Below are positions 54,416-63,143 of a stretch of 64,000 nucleotides of DNA, in pieces. Numbering within the stretch: the first letter of the stretch is position 1; the number at the start of each line of letters is the position of its first letter. A program made the position numbers and the translations under genes. Source of the stretch: Pseudomonas sp. FP2335 (GTDB lineage Bacteria > Pseudomonadota > Gammaproteobacteria > Pseudomonadales > Pseudomonadaceae); NCBI RefSeq assembly GCF_030687535.1, contig NZ_CP117437.1:1075501-1139500 (forward strand). Reading direction: 5' to 3'. The notes under the pieces were generated by a model. The model was not told the DNA's origin. It saw only the letters and a list, made by a program, of their open reading frames with translations, and searched no databases.

Positions 54416-55390
54416 TCAGCCTTTCCACACTTGCGGGTTCACCAGATCCTGCGGACGCTGGCCCAGTAGGGCACTGCGCAAGTTGTCCAACGCACGATTG
54501 GCCATGGCTTCGCGGGTTTCATCTGTCGCCGAGCCGATGTGCGGCAAGGTCACTGCATTGCTCAGTTGGAACAGCGGCGATTGCGCCAGGGGCTCCTGCT
54601 CATACACATCCAGTCCCGCCCCGCGAATCCGCTGGGTTTGCAGCGCTTCGATCAGTGCCGGCTCATCCACCACCGGGCCACGGGAGATGTTGATCAGGAT
54701 CGCGCTGGATTTCATCAAGCCCAGCTCGCGGGTGCTGATCAGGTGACGGGTCTTGTCGCTCAACGGCACCACCAGGCAGACGAAATCCGCTTCGGCCAGC
54801 AACTGGTCAAGGCTGCGCAACTGTGCGCCCAGCGTTTGTTCCAGCTCGGTCTTGCGGCTGTTGCCGCTGTACAGGATCGGCATGTTGAACCCCAGGTGCC
54901 CGCGACGGGCCACGGCCGCGCCGATATTGCCCATGCCGACGATGCCCAGGGTCTTGCCGTGCACATCGCAACCGAACAACGCTGCGCCGACGCTGGCTTT
55001 CCACTGACCGGCCTTGGTCCAGGCGTCCAGCTCGGCGACGCGGCGCGCGCTGCTCATCAGCAGGGCGAAGGCCAGGTCGGCGGTGCTTTCGGTGAGCACG
55101 TCAGGGGTGTTGGTGAGCATGATCCCGCGTTCATTGAAGTAGGGCACATCGTAGTTGTCGTAGCCCACCGAGACGCTGGAGACCACTTCCAGCTTGCCGG
55201 CGCCTTCGAGCTGCGCGCGGCCCAGCTTGCGACCCACGCCGATCAAACCGTGGGCGTGGGGCAGGGCTTCGTTGAACTGCGCGTTGATGTCACCCAGTTT
55301 GGGATTGGGCGCGATCACCTCGAAATCCTGTTGCAGGCGTTCGATCATTGGCGGGGTGATACGGCTGAAGGCGAGGACGGTCTTTTTCAT
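54416..55390 (-). CDS. 2-hydroxyacid dehydrogenase (GhrB/2-ketogluconate reductase-like)
   Basis: A 324-residue NAD(P)H-dependent reductase, the GhrB length. The Rossmann motif is GMGNIG near residue 150, the catalytic Arg is in ISRGPVVDEPAL near 235 and the catalytic His in LPHIGSATDETR near 285. GhrB/TkrA enzymes reduce glyoxylate, hydroxypyruvate or 2-ketogluconate. MKKTVLAF at 55390 is chosen as start; an in-frame ATG five codons earlier has no better ribosome site. It is a different subfamily from the dehydrogenase at 3708-4673. Confidence 0.85.
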   Translation of the reverse strand: MKKTVLAFSRITPPMIERLQQDFEVIAPNPKLGDINAQFNEALPHAHGLIGVGRKLGRAQLEGAGKLEVVSSVSVGYDNYDVPYFNERGIMLTNTPDVLTESTADLAFALLMSSARRVAELDAWTKAGQWKASVGAALFGCDVHGKTLGIVGMGNIGAAVARRGHLGFNMPILYSGNSRKTELEQTLGAQLRSLDQLLAEADFVCLVVPLSDKTRHLISTRELGLMKSSAILINISRGPVVDEPALIEALQTQRIRGAGLDVYEQEPLAQSPLFQLSNAVTLPHIGSATDETREAMANRALDNLRSALLGQRPQDLVNPQVWKG

Positions 55391-55604
55391 TGCAGGCGGG
55401 CTCATCGACTACGGAAGAATGCCAAGCAAGCTAACATTCCTCGTCTGTGTTGTCAGGACACCACTCAATCAACGTGTACACAGTTCAACCTGTGGGAGCG
55501 GGCTTGCCCGCGAAGGCGGTGGATCAGCCAGCAAGTCTGTATCTGACACACCGCCTTCGCGGGCAAGCCCGCTCCCACATTTGATTTCTGCGGTTCGAAC
55601 TACC
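55391..55604. other. Spacer and left part of the duplicated segment
   Basis: No gene is seen from 55391 to 55604. From 55471 on it belongs to the left copy of the direct repeat described separately, including a REP pair at 55491-55579. Confidence 0.6.
55491..55579. repeat. REP pair, copy 1
   Basis: Inverted units TGTGGGAGCGGGCTTGCCCG and CGGGCAAGCCCGCTCCCACA with CGAAGGCGGT/ACCGCCTTCG arms. Identical in structure to copy 2 at 55783-55871, having been carried along in the duplication. Confidence 0.92.
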
Positions 55605-55762
55605 TCAGTTCACCAAACGAGCGCCGCCCAAACCCCCACTCAACTCATACGCCGCCAACTCCGCCTGATGCGCCGCCAGGATTTCCGGCATCACCCGAAC
55701 CAGGGTGCCATTACGCAAACCCTCGATGGCCGCGTACACCGGCAGCAGGCTGACGCCCATGC
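55605..55762 (-). pseudogene. Truncated duplicate of the LysR gene 3' end
   Basis: On the minus strand this encodes MGVSLLPVYAAIEGLRNG, then VRVMP joined straight to EILAAHQAELAAYELSGG and a final ARLVN and stop. Compared with the LysR gene upstream, 35 codons are missing in frame and one Ala has become Val near the end. It has no start of its own or DNA-binding domain, so it cannot make a regulator. Confidence 0.88.
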
Positions 55763-55782
55763 AACGTGTACACCGTTCAACC

Positions 55783-55871
55783 TGTGGGAGCGGGCTTGCC
55801 CGCGAAGGCGGTGGATCAGCCAGCAAGTCTGTATCTGACACACCGCCTTCGCGGGCAAGCCCGCTCCCACA
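55783..55871. repeat. REP pair, copy 2
   Basis: Same inverted REP doublet as 55491-55579, offset by exactly 292 bases. It lies just beyond the stop codon of the intact LysR gene. Confidence 0.92.
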
Positions 55872-55896
55872 TTTGATTTCTGCGGTTCGAACTACC

Positions 55897-56865
55897 TCAG
55901 TTCGCCAAACGAGCGCCGCCCAACCCCCCACTCAACTCATACGCCGCCAACTCCGCCTGATGCGCCGCCAGGATTTCCGGCAACGACCCGCGCAGGTATT
56001 CCACCCAGGTCTTGATCTTCGCATCCAGGTACTGGCGCGACGGGTAGATGGCGTACAGGTTCAGCTCCTGGGAGCGGTAGGTCGGCATCACCCGAACGAG
56101 GGTGCCGTTACGCAAACCCTCGATGGCCGCGTACACCGGCAGCAGGCCGACGCCCATGCCGCTAGTGATCGCGGTCTTCATCGCGTCGGCCGAGTTGACC
56201 AGGAACGGCGAGGTGTTGATCGCCACGCTTTCCTGGCCTTCGGGGCCGTTGAAGGTCCATTTGTCCAGCTGGATCACCGGGCTGACCAGGCGCAGGCAGG
56301 CGTGGTTGAGTAAATCATGGGGGCGTTGCGCGCAACCCTTGGCCTTGACGTAATCCGGCGAGGCACAGGCGATGCTGTAGGTGATGCCCAGGCGTTGGGA
56401 CACGAAGCCCGAGTCCGGCAGCTCGCTGGCCAGCACGATGGAAACGTCGTAACCCTCGTCGAGCAGGTCCGGCACGCGGTTGGCCAGGGTCAGGTCGAAG
56501 GTCACGTCCGGGTGGGTGCGGCGGTAGCGGGCGATTGCGTCGATGACGAAATGCTGGCCGATGCCGGTCATGGTGTGCACTTTCAATTGCCCGGCGGGGC
56601 GTGCGTGGGCGTCGCTGGCTTCGGCCTCGGCTTCTTCGACGTAGGCGAGGATCTGTTCGCAGCGCAGCAAATAGCGTTTGCCGGCTTCGGTCAGGGCGAT
56701 GCGGCGGGTGGTGCGGTTGAGCAAGCGGGTTTGCAGATGGGCCTCAAGGTTCGAGACCGCGCGCGAAACGTTGGCCGTAGTGGTGTCCAGTTGCGCGGCG
56801 GCGGCGGTGAAGCTGCCAGCTTCGGCCACGCAACTGAACGCGCGCATGTTTTGCAAAGTGTCCAT
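55897..56865 (-). CDS. LysR-family transcriptional regulator
   Basis: A 322-residue regulator with the N-terminal winged helix (MRAFSCVAEAGSFTAAAAQL, then TTANVSRAVSNLEAHLQTRL) and a periplasmic-binding-type effector domain. The fold and length are like AaeR/DmlR-style regulators. Its 3' end was copied in tandem downstream. It is 84 bases after the unknown 693-residue gene on the same strand; divergent from that is an AaeAB-type efflux operon it may control, by analogy with AaeR. The inducer is unknown. Confidence 0.9.
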   Translation of the reverse strand: MDTLQNMRAFSCVAEAGSFTAAAAQLDTTTANVSRAVSNLEAHLQTRLLNRTTRRIALTEAGKRYLLRCEQILAYVEEAEAEASDAHARPAGQLKVHTMTGIGQHFVIDAIARYRRTHPDVTFDLTLANRVPDLLDEGYDVSIVLASELPDSGFVSQRLGITYSIACASPDYVKAKGCAQRPHDLLNHACLRLVSPVIQLDKWTFNGPEGQESVAINTSPFLVNSADAMKTAITSGMGVGLLPVYAAIEGLRNGTLVRVMPTYRSQELNLYAIYPSRQYLDAKIKTWVEYLRGSLPEILAAHQAELAAYELSGGLGGARLAN

Positions 56866-56949
56866 GGGGGGTTCTCAGGGGCGATGGCAAATTGTGACAT
56901 GAAGTTGCGCGCAGGTGTGCATCCACTGGGTGCCGCCCGCCCCCAAGGC

Positions 56950-59031
56950 TCAGCGCAAGGTCCAGGCTGTGCTGACCCGTGCCTCATAGTGCGGCAGGTA
57001 GTCGAGCAGCATTTGCACCAGCGCTTCTTGTGCCAGGGCACGGTTTTCCTGGGTTGGCGTGCCTGAGGCGGTGGCCGTCCGCAACCTCAGGCTTTCAACG
57101 GCCTGGCGCAGAGCCGGGCTGATGCGTGCCAGCTCATCAAGTTCGGCGTCGAGCACGCTGCCGGTTTTTTGTTGGCCGATGCTGTCGAGCAACGTCTGGA
57201 ATGCTTCGGCGTGCTGCTTCACGTAATGGTCCCAGGCGGGTCGCTCCGGCAGCAGGCGACGGGCGATGGGCAATACCTGGTCCAGCGAGTCGCTGCCCAA
57301 TTGCTCGCTGCGCAATTGTTGCCGGGTGCGCAGGGACTGCAGATCGAACCCGGTGTAATGGTTGACCACTGGCGGTAGCCGCAGGTCGTTAGCCTTGCTC
57401 AGCGTGTGGCGCGTGAGCAACACCACGGGTTGCCCGTGTTTGATTTTGACCAGCACCTGGGTGACCGCTCGTTTGGCCGGATCGAGCAGTGAGGCGCTGA
57501 TCGACTGGACCAGTTGCTCCCAGTCAAATGTCTGCTGGCCAATGGCGCAAAGCCCGTTGCGCAAGGTTGTCTTGATCACCTGGGCGCCTTGGAGCGGGGC
57601 GATGTCGATGCTCAGGTAATCGCCGCTCAAGTGCGGGTCGTCGAGTTTTCGATGGCTGACTTCGATGCTCACGCCTTTGCCGCCTTCGTCCTGGGCCGAC
57701 GCCGTGGCACTTACCGATCCGCTCAACACCTGGGCATGGCTCGCCAGTGTGTAGACCTTCACGGCATCCGGTCGGAGCAGTGCGCGGTGCTGCTGGATCA
57801 CATCGAGTAACTGTCGGTCCAGGCCGGGGTCGACTGGCGCTTGAAGCTTCAGCCGCACGTAGCGCTCGAGCAATGCCTGGGCTTGCCGGGTGTGGTGCGC
57901 AGGCGTGGAAAGCTTTTGCATGAAGTGCCGGCTGCCCGACGCGGCCAGGCGCTTCATATCGTCGAGCAACCGCTCTGGCGTGTCGCCGTCGGGCGGCAAC
58001 GGGCTCAGCTTGCGTGCGGCCATCGTCGCTGAGGTGTCGTACAGGCCGAGAATATCCAGCGCCTTGTGCGGGTAGGTGCGCCGCAGTCTCAGGTCCATTG
58101 CACTGTTGAGCTTGAGGAAGCTGAAGACATCGACGGCGACGTCGCTGCGTGCACTGATGATGAAGCCTTTTTCCGTTTTGAGCGGCCCGGGAGTGTCGTA
58201 CAGGCATGGCAGTTCGATGTCGGCCAAGCCGTTTTCGGCCAGTGCCTGCCTGACACCCGGCTGGCTCAGTGCCGAATAATCCCGCTGCCTTTGCAGCGTG
58301 CTGCCGGGAACGTCGGCGTAGTGCGCCAGGCTTGCGTACTCCTTGGAGGAAAAATAGCCAAGGCTGAGCTGGTTGCGCGACTGGCTCTGGCCCAGGTTCA
58401 GCGCGATGGATTTCAGCTTGCCCTGCAGGGCAATGACCCGCGAGCGCTCGATGCGCTGGTCACGGGTGATTTCCAGGTGTGAGTCGTTCGTCAGGCAAGG
58501 GCCTGCACTGAGCTGCCGGGAGGGTTCCAGCATGAAGTCATACCCGAGATGGTAGTGGCTCGAACGTTTGTCCCCGGCGCTGACATCGGCAAGCGAGCGC
58601 AGTCTGGCGGGGGCCTGGCGCGTATGCCGGGCTTCGCCGACGGCCGCGCGAAATTGCCATTTGAGCGCACGGCACAAGCTGTAGTCAGCCTCAATCTGTG
58701 GGTTGCCGCGGGTACGGTGGCGTTCAAGCAGGTGTTCGGCCTTTTTGAAAAAGGCGTAGAAGCCTGGGAGTTCGTCGGCCGAGACTTCCAACTGCGGTTC
58801 GCTGTGGGTCAGCGTCTGGTGCAGCGCCCTGATCGGTTGTAGCTCCTGGGAACTGCCCGCGTAGGACTGCAGCTTTTCCAGCAGTGTGTCTGCGATCCAA
58901 CGCACATCGCGTTGCACCGGCAGCATCCCCGGACGCAACGGCTCAGGGCGCAGATGTAACTGCCTGTGCAAGCCGTCGGCGGTGTCGTGTGCCGGCGGCA
59001 GCGGGGTAAACGTGCTGAGGGCTGAAAGCAT
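56950..59031 (-). CDS. Large protein of unknown function (693 residues)
   Basis: I do not recognise this protein. The ATG at 59031 has GGAG six bases upstream. There is no signal peptide, no membrane segment and no obvious catalytic motif, so it is predicted soluble. The N-terminal third has charged helices (RWIADTLLEKLQSYAG, KAEHLLERHRTRGN); the middle has beta-like patterns (FIISARSDVAVDVFSFL, VSIEVSHRKLDDPHLSGDYL); the C-terminus is helical (LDAELDELARISPALRQAV). The size and layout recall secreted effectors or toxin-associated proteins, but no hrp box lies upstream. GC and codon use are like the rest of the window. A real gene with confidence; function open. Confidence 0.8.
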   Translation of the reverse strand: MLSALSTFTPLPPAHDTADGLHRQLHLRPEPLRPGMLPVQRDVRWIADTLLEKLQSYAGSSQELQPIRALHQTLTHSEPQLEVSADELPGFYAFFKKAEHLLERHRTRGNPQIEADYSLCRALKWQFRAAVGEARHTRQAPARLRSLADVSAGDKRSSHYHLGYDFMLEPSRQLSAGPCLTNDSHLEITRDQRIERSRVIALQGKLKSIALNLGQSQSRNQLSLGYFSSKEYASLAHYADVPGSTLQRQRDYSALSQPGVRQALAENGLADIELPCLYDTPGPLKTEKGFIISARSDVAVDVFSFLKLNSAMDLRLRRTYPHKALDILGLYDTSATMAARKLSPLPPDGDTPERLLDDMKRLAASGSRHFMQKLSTPAHHTRQAQALLERYVRLKLQAPVDPGLDRQLLDVIQQHRALLRPDAVKVYTLASHAQVLSGSVSATASAQDEGGKGVSIEVSHRKLDDPHLSGDYLSIDIAPLQGAQVIKTTLRNGLCAIGQQTFDWEQLVQSISASLLDPAKRAVTQVLVKIKHGQPVVLLTRHTLSKANDLRLPPVVNHYTGFDLQSLRTRQQLRSEQLGSDSLDQVLPIARRLLPERPAWDHYVKQHAEAFQTLLDSIGQQKTGSVLDAELDELARISPALRQAVESLRLRTATASGTPTQENRALAQEALVQMLLDYLPHYEARVSTAWTLR

Positions 59032-59219
59032 GGGCGGCTCCAAGCGTGCTTAGGTGCCTCATTCTGTTACTCGCTTGCCCCCTACTATGTAGGTCAAATG
59101 CCCGGATTATCGCTAGAACGGTAACAAAGATTCACAGGAATACCCGCTTATCGTCCTCCAGGCCGCCGCCTAGAATTGCGCTACCTACCTCGCAACACCA
59201 CCTCAGGAATACGCTTGCC

Positions 59220-60755
59220 GTGCCGCGTCGCATCAGCAGAGAGCCGAAGACTCTCATTAACAGAGGGCTGAAGGCTCTCAGTGTTTGCGCCTTATCGTTA
59301 GCAATCAGCGGCTGCATCGGAACCGGAGGAATCGCCCCCCAAGGCCAGGCCCTCAGCGCCAATACCCTGGCCACCGACGAAGCGATCCAGAGTGCCATCC
59401 GGGATGCCCATTGGCCCGCCAGTCAGTGGTGGCAGGCCTATGGCGACCCGCAACTGAACCGTTGGGTCGAACTCGCCACGCAAAACAGCCCAAGCCTGGC
59501 CATGGCCGCCGCCCGTGTGCGTGAAGCGCGCGCCATGGCCGGGATTGCCGAGTCGGCCGAGTCGCTGCAGATCAACGGCAACACCAGCCTCAAGCGCCAT
59601 AACTGGCCGAAAGACCAGTTCTACGGCCCTGGCGAGCTGAGCGGCGCCAACACCTGGGACAACAACGCGTCCCTGGGCCTGAGCTACGCCCTCGACCTGT
59701 GGGGCCGCGAAAGCAACACCACCGAGCGCGCCGTCGACCTGGCGCACATGAGCGCCGCCGAGGAGCGCCAGGCCAGGCTCGAATTGCAGAACAACGTGGT
59801 GCGCGCCTATATCCAGTTGTCGTTGCATTACGCCAACCGCGACATCGTTGCCGCGACATTGGCCCAGCAACAGCAGATCCTCGACCTGGCCAACAAACGC
59901 CTGGACGCCGGGATCGGCACGCACTTGGATGTCAGCCAGGCCGAAACCCCGTTGCCGGAAACCCATCGCCAACTGGACGCCCTGGACGAAGAAATCGCCC
60001 TGAGTCGCAACCAGATCGCGGCACTGGCCGGCAAAGGGCCGGGGGAGGGCGCGCAATTGCAGCGTCCGAGCCTGGCCCTGGCCGCGCCGCTGAAGTTGCC
60101 GTCGAGCCTGCCCGCACAATTGCTCGGCCAGCGCCCGGACGTGGTTGCCAGCCGCTGGCAGGTCGCGGCCCAGGCCCGTGGCATCGATGTGGCTCACGCC
60201 GGGTTCTATCCCAACGTCGACCTGGTCGGCAGCCTTGGCTACATGGCCACGGGCGGCGGCATGCTGGAGTTTCTGGCCGGCAAGAAATTCAACTACAACG
60301 TGGGGCCGGCGATCACCTTGCCGATCTTCGACGGCGGGCGATTGCGTGCCGAACTGGGCGAAGCCAGCGCCGGGTATGACGTGGCCGTGGCCAAGTACAA
60401 CCAGACCCTGGTCAATGCGCTCAAGGGCATCAGCGACCAGTTGATCCGCCGCGAATCCATGGACAAGCAATCGGCCTTCGCCGCGCAATCGGTGGCTTCG
60501 GCGCAGAAAACCTACGACATCGCGATGATCGCCTATCAGCGTGGCCTCACCGATTACCTCAATGTGCTCAACGCGCAGACGTTGTTGTTCCACCAGCAGC
60601 AGATCGAGCAACAGGTCCAGGCCGCGCGCCTGAGCGCCCATGCCGAACTGGTCAGCGCCCTGGGCGGCGGTCTGGGTGCTGGCGACGACGTACCACCAGA
60701 CGCCAAGACCCTTCCGAGCAAGACCCCGGCGGCACTCGCCGTGTTTGATCACTGA
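59220..60755 (+). CDS. NodT-type outer-membrane efflux lipoprotein
   Basis: A 511-residue outer-membrane factor. The signal peptide ends in the lipobox ISGC, followed by the two TolC-like repeats (SLAMAAARVREARAMAG; later PNVDLVGSLGYM, GLTDYLNVLNAQTLL). The GTG at 59220 is chosen because AGGAA lies ten bases upstream and the signal peptide then begins RRISREPKTL; longer readings add a spurious N-terminus. It is the first gene of a four-gene operon with the FUSC, DUF1656 and HlyD genes. Confidence 0.88.
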   Translation: MPRRISREPKTLINRGLKALSVCALSLAISGCIGTGGIAPQGQALSANTLATDEAIQSAIRDAHWPASQWWQAYGDPQLNRWVELATQNSPSLAMAAARVREARAMAGIAESAESLQINGNTSLKRHNWPKDQFYGPGELSGANTWDNNASLGLSYALDLWGRESNTTERAVDLAHMSAAEERQARLELQNNVVRAYIQLSLHYANRDIVAATLAQQQQILDLANKRLDAGIGTHLDVSQAETPLPETHRQLDALDEEIALSRNQIAALAGKGPGEGAQLQRPSLALAAPLKLPSSLPAQLLGQRPDVVASRWQVAAQARGIDVAHAGFYPNVDLVGSLGYMATGGGMLEFLAGKKFNYNVGPAITLPIFDGGRLRAELGEASAGYDVAVAKYNQTLVNALKGISDQLIRRESMDKQSAFAAQSVASAQKTYDIAMIAYQRGLTDYLNVLNAQTLLFHQQQIEQQVQAARLSAHAELVSALGGGLGAGDDVPPDAKTLPSKTPAALAVFDH

Positions 60756-60765
60756 GTAGGATTTG

Positions 60766-62943
60766 ATGACTCCCTTGCCTGCACCGCTGCGCTGGCTGCA
60801 CTCCCTTGAGTGGCGCCGCGGTTTTTTCGACTGGGCGCGCAGCGACGGCGTGACCTGGGTGTATATCTTCAAGGTGCTGATCGCCGCGTTTCTCACGCTG
60901 TGGCTGGCCATGCGCCTGGAACTGCCGCAACCGCGCACCGCGATGATCACCGTATTTATCGTGATGCAACCGCAAAGCGGCCAGGTGTTCGCCAAGAGTT
61001 TCTACCGCTTCCTCGGCACCCTGGCGGGGTCGGCGGTGATGGTGTTGTTGATCGCCTTGTTCGCGCAGAACACCGAACTGTTCCTCGGCGCATTGGCGAT
61101 CTGGGTCGGCGTGTGCACGGCAGGGGCGACCCGCAACCGTAACTTTCGCGCCTATGGTTTTGTCCTTGCGGGCTACACCGCGGCGATGGTCGGCTTGCCC
61201 GCCCTGGCCCATCCAGACGGCGCCTTCATGGCGGCGGTGTGGCGCGTGCTGGAAATCTCCCTGGGGATTTTGTGCTCCACCCTGGTCAGCGCCGCGATCC
61301 TGCCGCAAACCTCCAGCGCCGCCATGCGCAACGCGCTTTACCAGCGTTTCGGCGTGTTCGCGCTGTTCGTCACTGACGGCCTGCGCGGGCGCAGCCAGCG
61401 CGAAGGGTTCGAGGCCAGCAACGTGCGCTTTATCGCCGAAGCCGTGGGCCTGGAAGGGCTGCGCAGCCTCACGGTGTTTGAAGACCCGCACATGCGCAGG
61501 CGCAACGGGCGGCTCAGTCGCCTGAACAGCGAATTCATGAGCATCACCACGCGCTTCAACGCCTTGCACCAGTTGCTCGAACGGCTGCGCACCGATGCGG
61601 CCGATCATGTGGTGGCGGCCATCAAGCCGGGCCTGCACGACCTGGCCGAACTGCTCGACGGCTTCTCCGGGCGCGCCCTCACCAGCCCCGACGCCGCGCG
61701 CCTGGTGGTGCAACTCAGCGCCTACAAGGACGGCCTGCCCGCCAAGGTGCGCAGCCTGCGCGCAACTTTCCAGGAAGGTGACCCCACCGACGCCGAGCAA
61801 CTGGATTTCCACACCGCCTACGAGCTGCTGTACCGCTTCGTCGACGATCTGCACAACTACGCGCAAACCCACGCCTCCCTGGCCGACCACAGCCACGCCC
61901 GCGAAGACTGGGACGAACCCTACACGCCGAAAACCAACTGGCTGGCCTGCGCCGCCTCGGGGATCCGGGCGTCATTCATCCTCATCGTGCTCGGCAGCTA
62001 TTGGGTGGCCACCGCCTGGCCCAGCGGCGCGACCATGACCCTGATCGCCGCCGCCACCGTCGGCCTGTCCGCCGCCACACCGAACCCCAAGCGCATGGCA
62101 TTCCAGATGGCCTGCGGCACTTTGATCGGCGCGCTGGTGGGCTTTGTTGAGATGTTCTTCGTGTTCCCCTGGATCGACGGCTTCCCGCTGTTGTGCGTGA
62201 TGCTCGCGCCGGTGATCATCCTTGGCGCGTTCCTCGCTTCGCGGCCGCAATACGCCGGGGTGGGCGTGGGGCTGCTGATCTTCTTCAGCACCGGCTCGGT
62301 GCCGGACAACCTCACGGTCTACAACCCCTACACCTTTATCAACGACTACATCGCCATGATCATCGGCATGTTGGTGTGTGCCGCCGCCGGGGCGATCATC
62401 CTGCCGCCCAACAGCCGCTGGTTGTGGCGCCGCCTGGAGCAGGACCTGCGCGAGCAGGTGGTGTATGCGATCAGCGGCAAGCTCAAGGGCCTGGCGTCGA
62501 GTTTTGAAAGCCGCACCCGTGACTTGCTGCACCAGGCCTACGGCCTCGCCGTCGGCCAGCCGCAAGTGCAGCGCGACCTGTTGCGCTGGATGTTCGTGGT
62601 GCTTGAAGTCGGCCACGCGATCATCGAGTTGCGCAAGGAACAGGCGATTTTGCCGGTGCATCCGGCGTACGCCGAATCCCAACCGTGGCGCCAGGCGATC
62701 CGCGTGATGGGGCGCTCGCTGGTGCGGCTGTTCCTGCAACCCAGCGCGAGCAACCTGGAGCGCGGCCTGATTGCCGTCGACCACGCGATCAGCCGTGTGC
62801 AGGCCACCGACGAACCCTTCGCCCCGCACTTCGACACCTCGGCCCTGCGCCGGGTGAAAAGCTACCTGCACTTTATCCGCACCTCGCTGCTCGACCCGCA
62901 ATCGCCCCTCGCTGCCCTTAAAGGAGCTGCGCATGCCCCGTGA
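60766..62943 (+). CDS. FUSC-family inner-membrane efflux protein (AaeB/fusaric-acid type)
   Basis: A 725-residue protein with two sets of about five or six membrane segments (roughly 35-170 and 405-545) separated by a long cytoplasmic helical region, and a helical C-terminal domain. This is the FUSC/AaeB layout that exports p-hydroxybenzoate, fusaric acid or related aromatic acids. Start at ATG 60766 with AGGA four bases upstream. It overlaps the DUF1656 start by 11 bases. Confidence 0.92.
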   Translation: MTPLPAPLRWLHSLEWRRGFFDWARSDGVTWVYIFKVLIAAFLTLWLAMRLELPQPRTAMITVFIVMQPQSGQVFAKSFYRFLGTLAGSAVMVLLIALFAQNTELFLGALAIWVGVCTAGATRNRNFRAYGFVLAGYTAAMVGLPALAHPDGAFMAAVWRVLEISLGILCSTLVSAAILPQTSSAAMRNALYQRFGVFALFVTDGLRGRSQREGFEASNVRFIAEAVGLEGLRSLTVFEDPHMRRRNGRLSRLNSEFMSITTRFNALHQLLERLRTDAADHVVAAIKPGLHDLAELLDGFSGRALTSPDAARLVVQLSAYKDGLPAKVRSLRATFQEGDPTDAEQLDFHTAYELLYRFVDDLHNYAQTHASLADHSHAREDWDEPYTPKTNWLACAASGIRASFILIVLGSYWVATAWPSGATMTLIAAATVGLSAATPNPKRMAFQMACGTLIGALVGFVEMFFVFPWIDGFPLLCVMLAPVIILGAFLASRPQYAGVGVGLLIFFSTGSVPDNLTVYNPYTFINDYIAMIIGMLVCAAAGAIILPPNSRWLWRRLEQDLREQVVYAISGKLKGLASSFESRTRDLLHQAYGLAVGQPQVQRDLLRWMFVVLEVGHAIIELRKEQAILPVHPAYAESQPWRQAIRVMGRSLVRLFLQPSASNLERGLIAVDHAISRVQATDEPFAPHFDTSALRRVKSYLHFIRTSLLDPQSPLAALKGAAHAP

Positions 62944-63133
62944 AATCGCGTTCCACGGCATCTACATGCCGACCATGACCCTGATGTTCCTGATTGCAGC
63001 CGTGTTGGCCTGGGCCCTGGATCGCTTCCTGGCCGGCTTCGACCTGTACCGGTTTTTCTGGCACCCGGCGCTGCTGCGCCTGAGCCTGTTCGTTTGCCTG
63101 TTCGGCGCCCTGGCGCTGACCGTCTATCGTTGA
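62933..63133 (+). CDS. DUF1656 small membrane protein (AaeX-like)
   Basis: A 66-residue protein with two hydrophobic segments (about 11-28 and 45-65). The opening REIAFHGIYMPTM matches DUF1656, always found between a FUSC protein and its HlyD adaptor, as AaeX is. Its role is unknown. It overlaps the FUSC gene and ends ten bases before the next gene. Confidence 0.92.
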   Translation: MPREIAFHGIYMPTMTLMFLIAAVLAWALDRFLAGFDLYRFFWHPALLRLSLFVCLFGALALTVYR

Positions 63134-63143
63134 GAATGCCCCG

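Larger units (their letters stand above)
55471..55762. repeat. Left copy of a tandem duplication (292 bp)
   Basis: This 292-base stretch matches 55763-56159 (397 bases), except that 105 bases are missing inside. The first 220 bases (55471-55690) match 55763-55982 at all but about three positions; the remaining 72 match 56088-56159. The two copies abut directly. The missing 105 bases lie between two copies of CGGCA (55978-55982 and 56083-56087). Confidence 0.9.

Noticed and set aside
55605..55931. A 108-codon frame mixing LysR-like and REP-encoded sequence
   Set aside because: Its first part is translated REP sequence and its rest is the truncated LysR copy, so it is a by-product of the duplication and not a gene.
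59032..59219. A possible hrp box upstream of the unknown 693-residue gene
   Set aside because: Neither GGAAC nor a suitably spaced CCAC was found on the minus strand in the gap.
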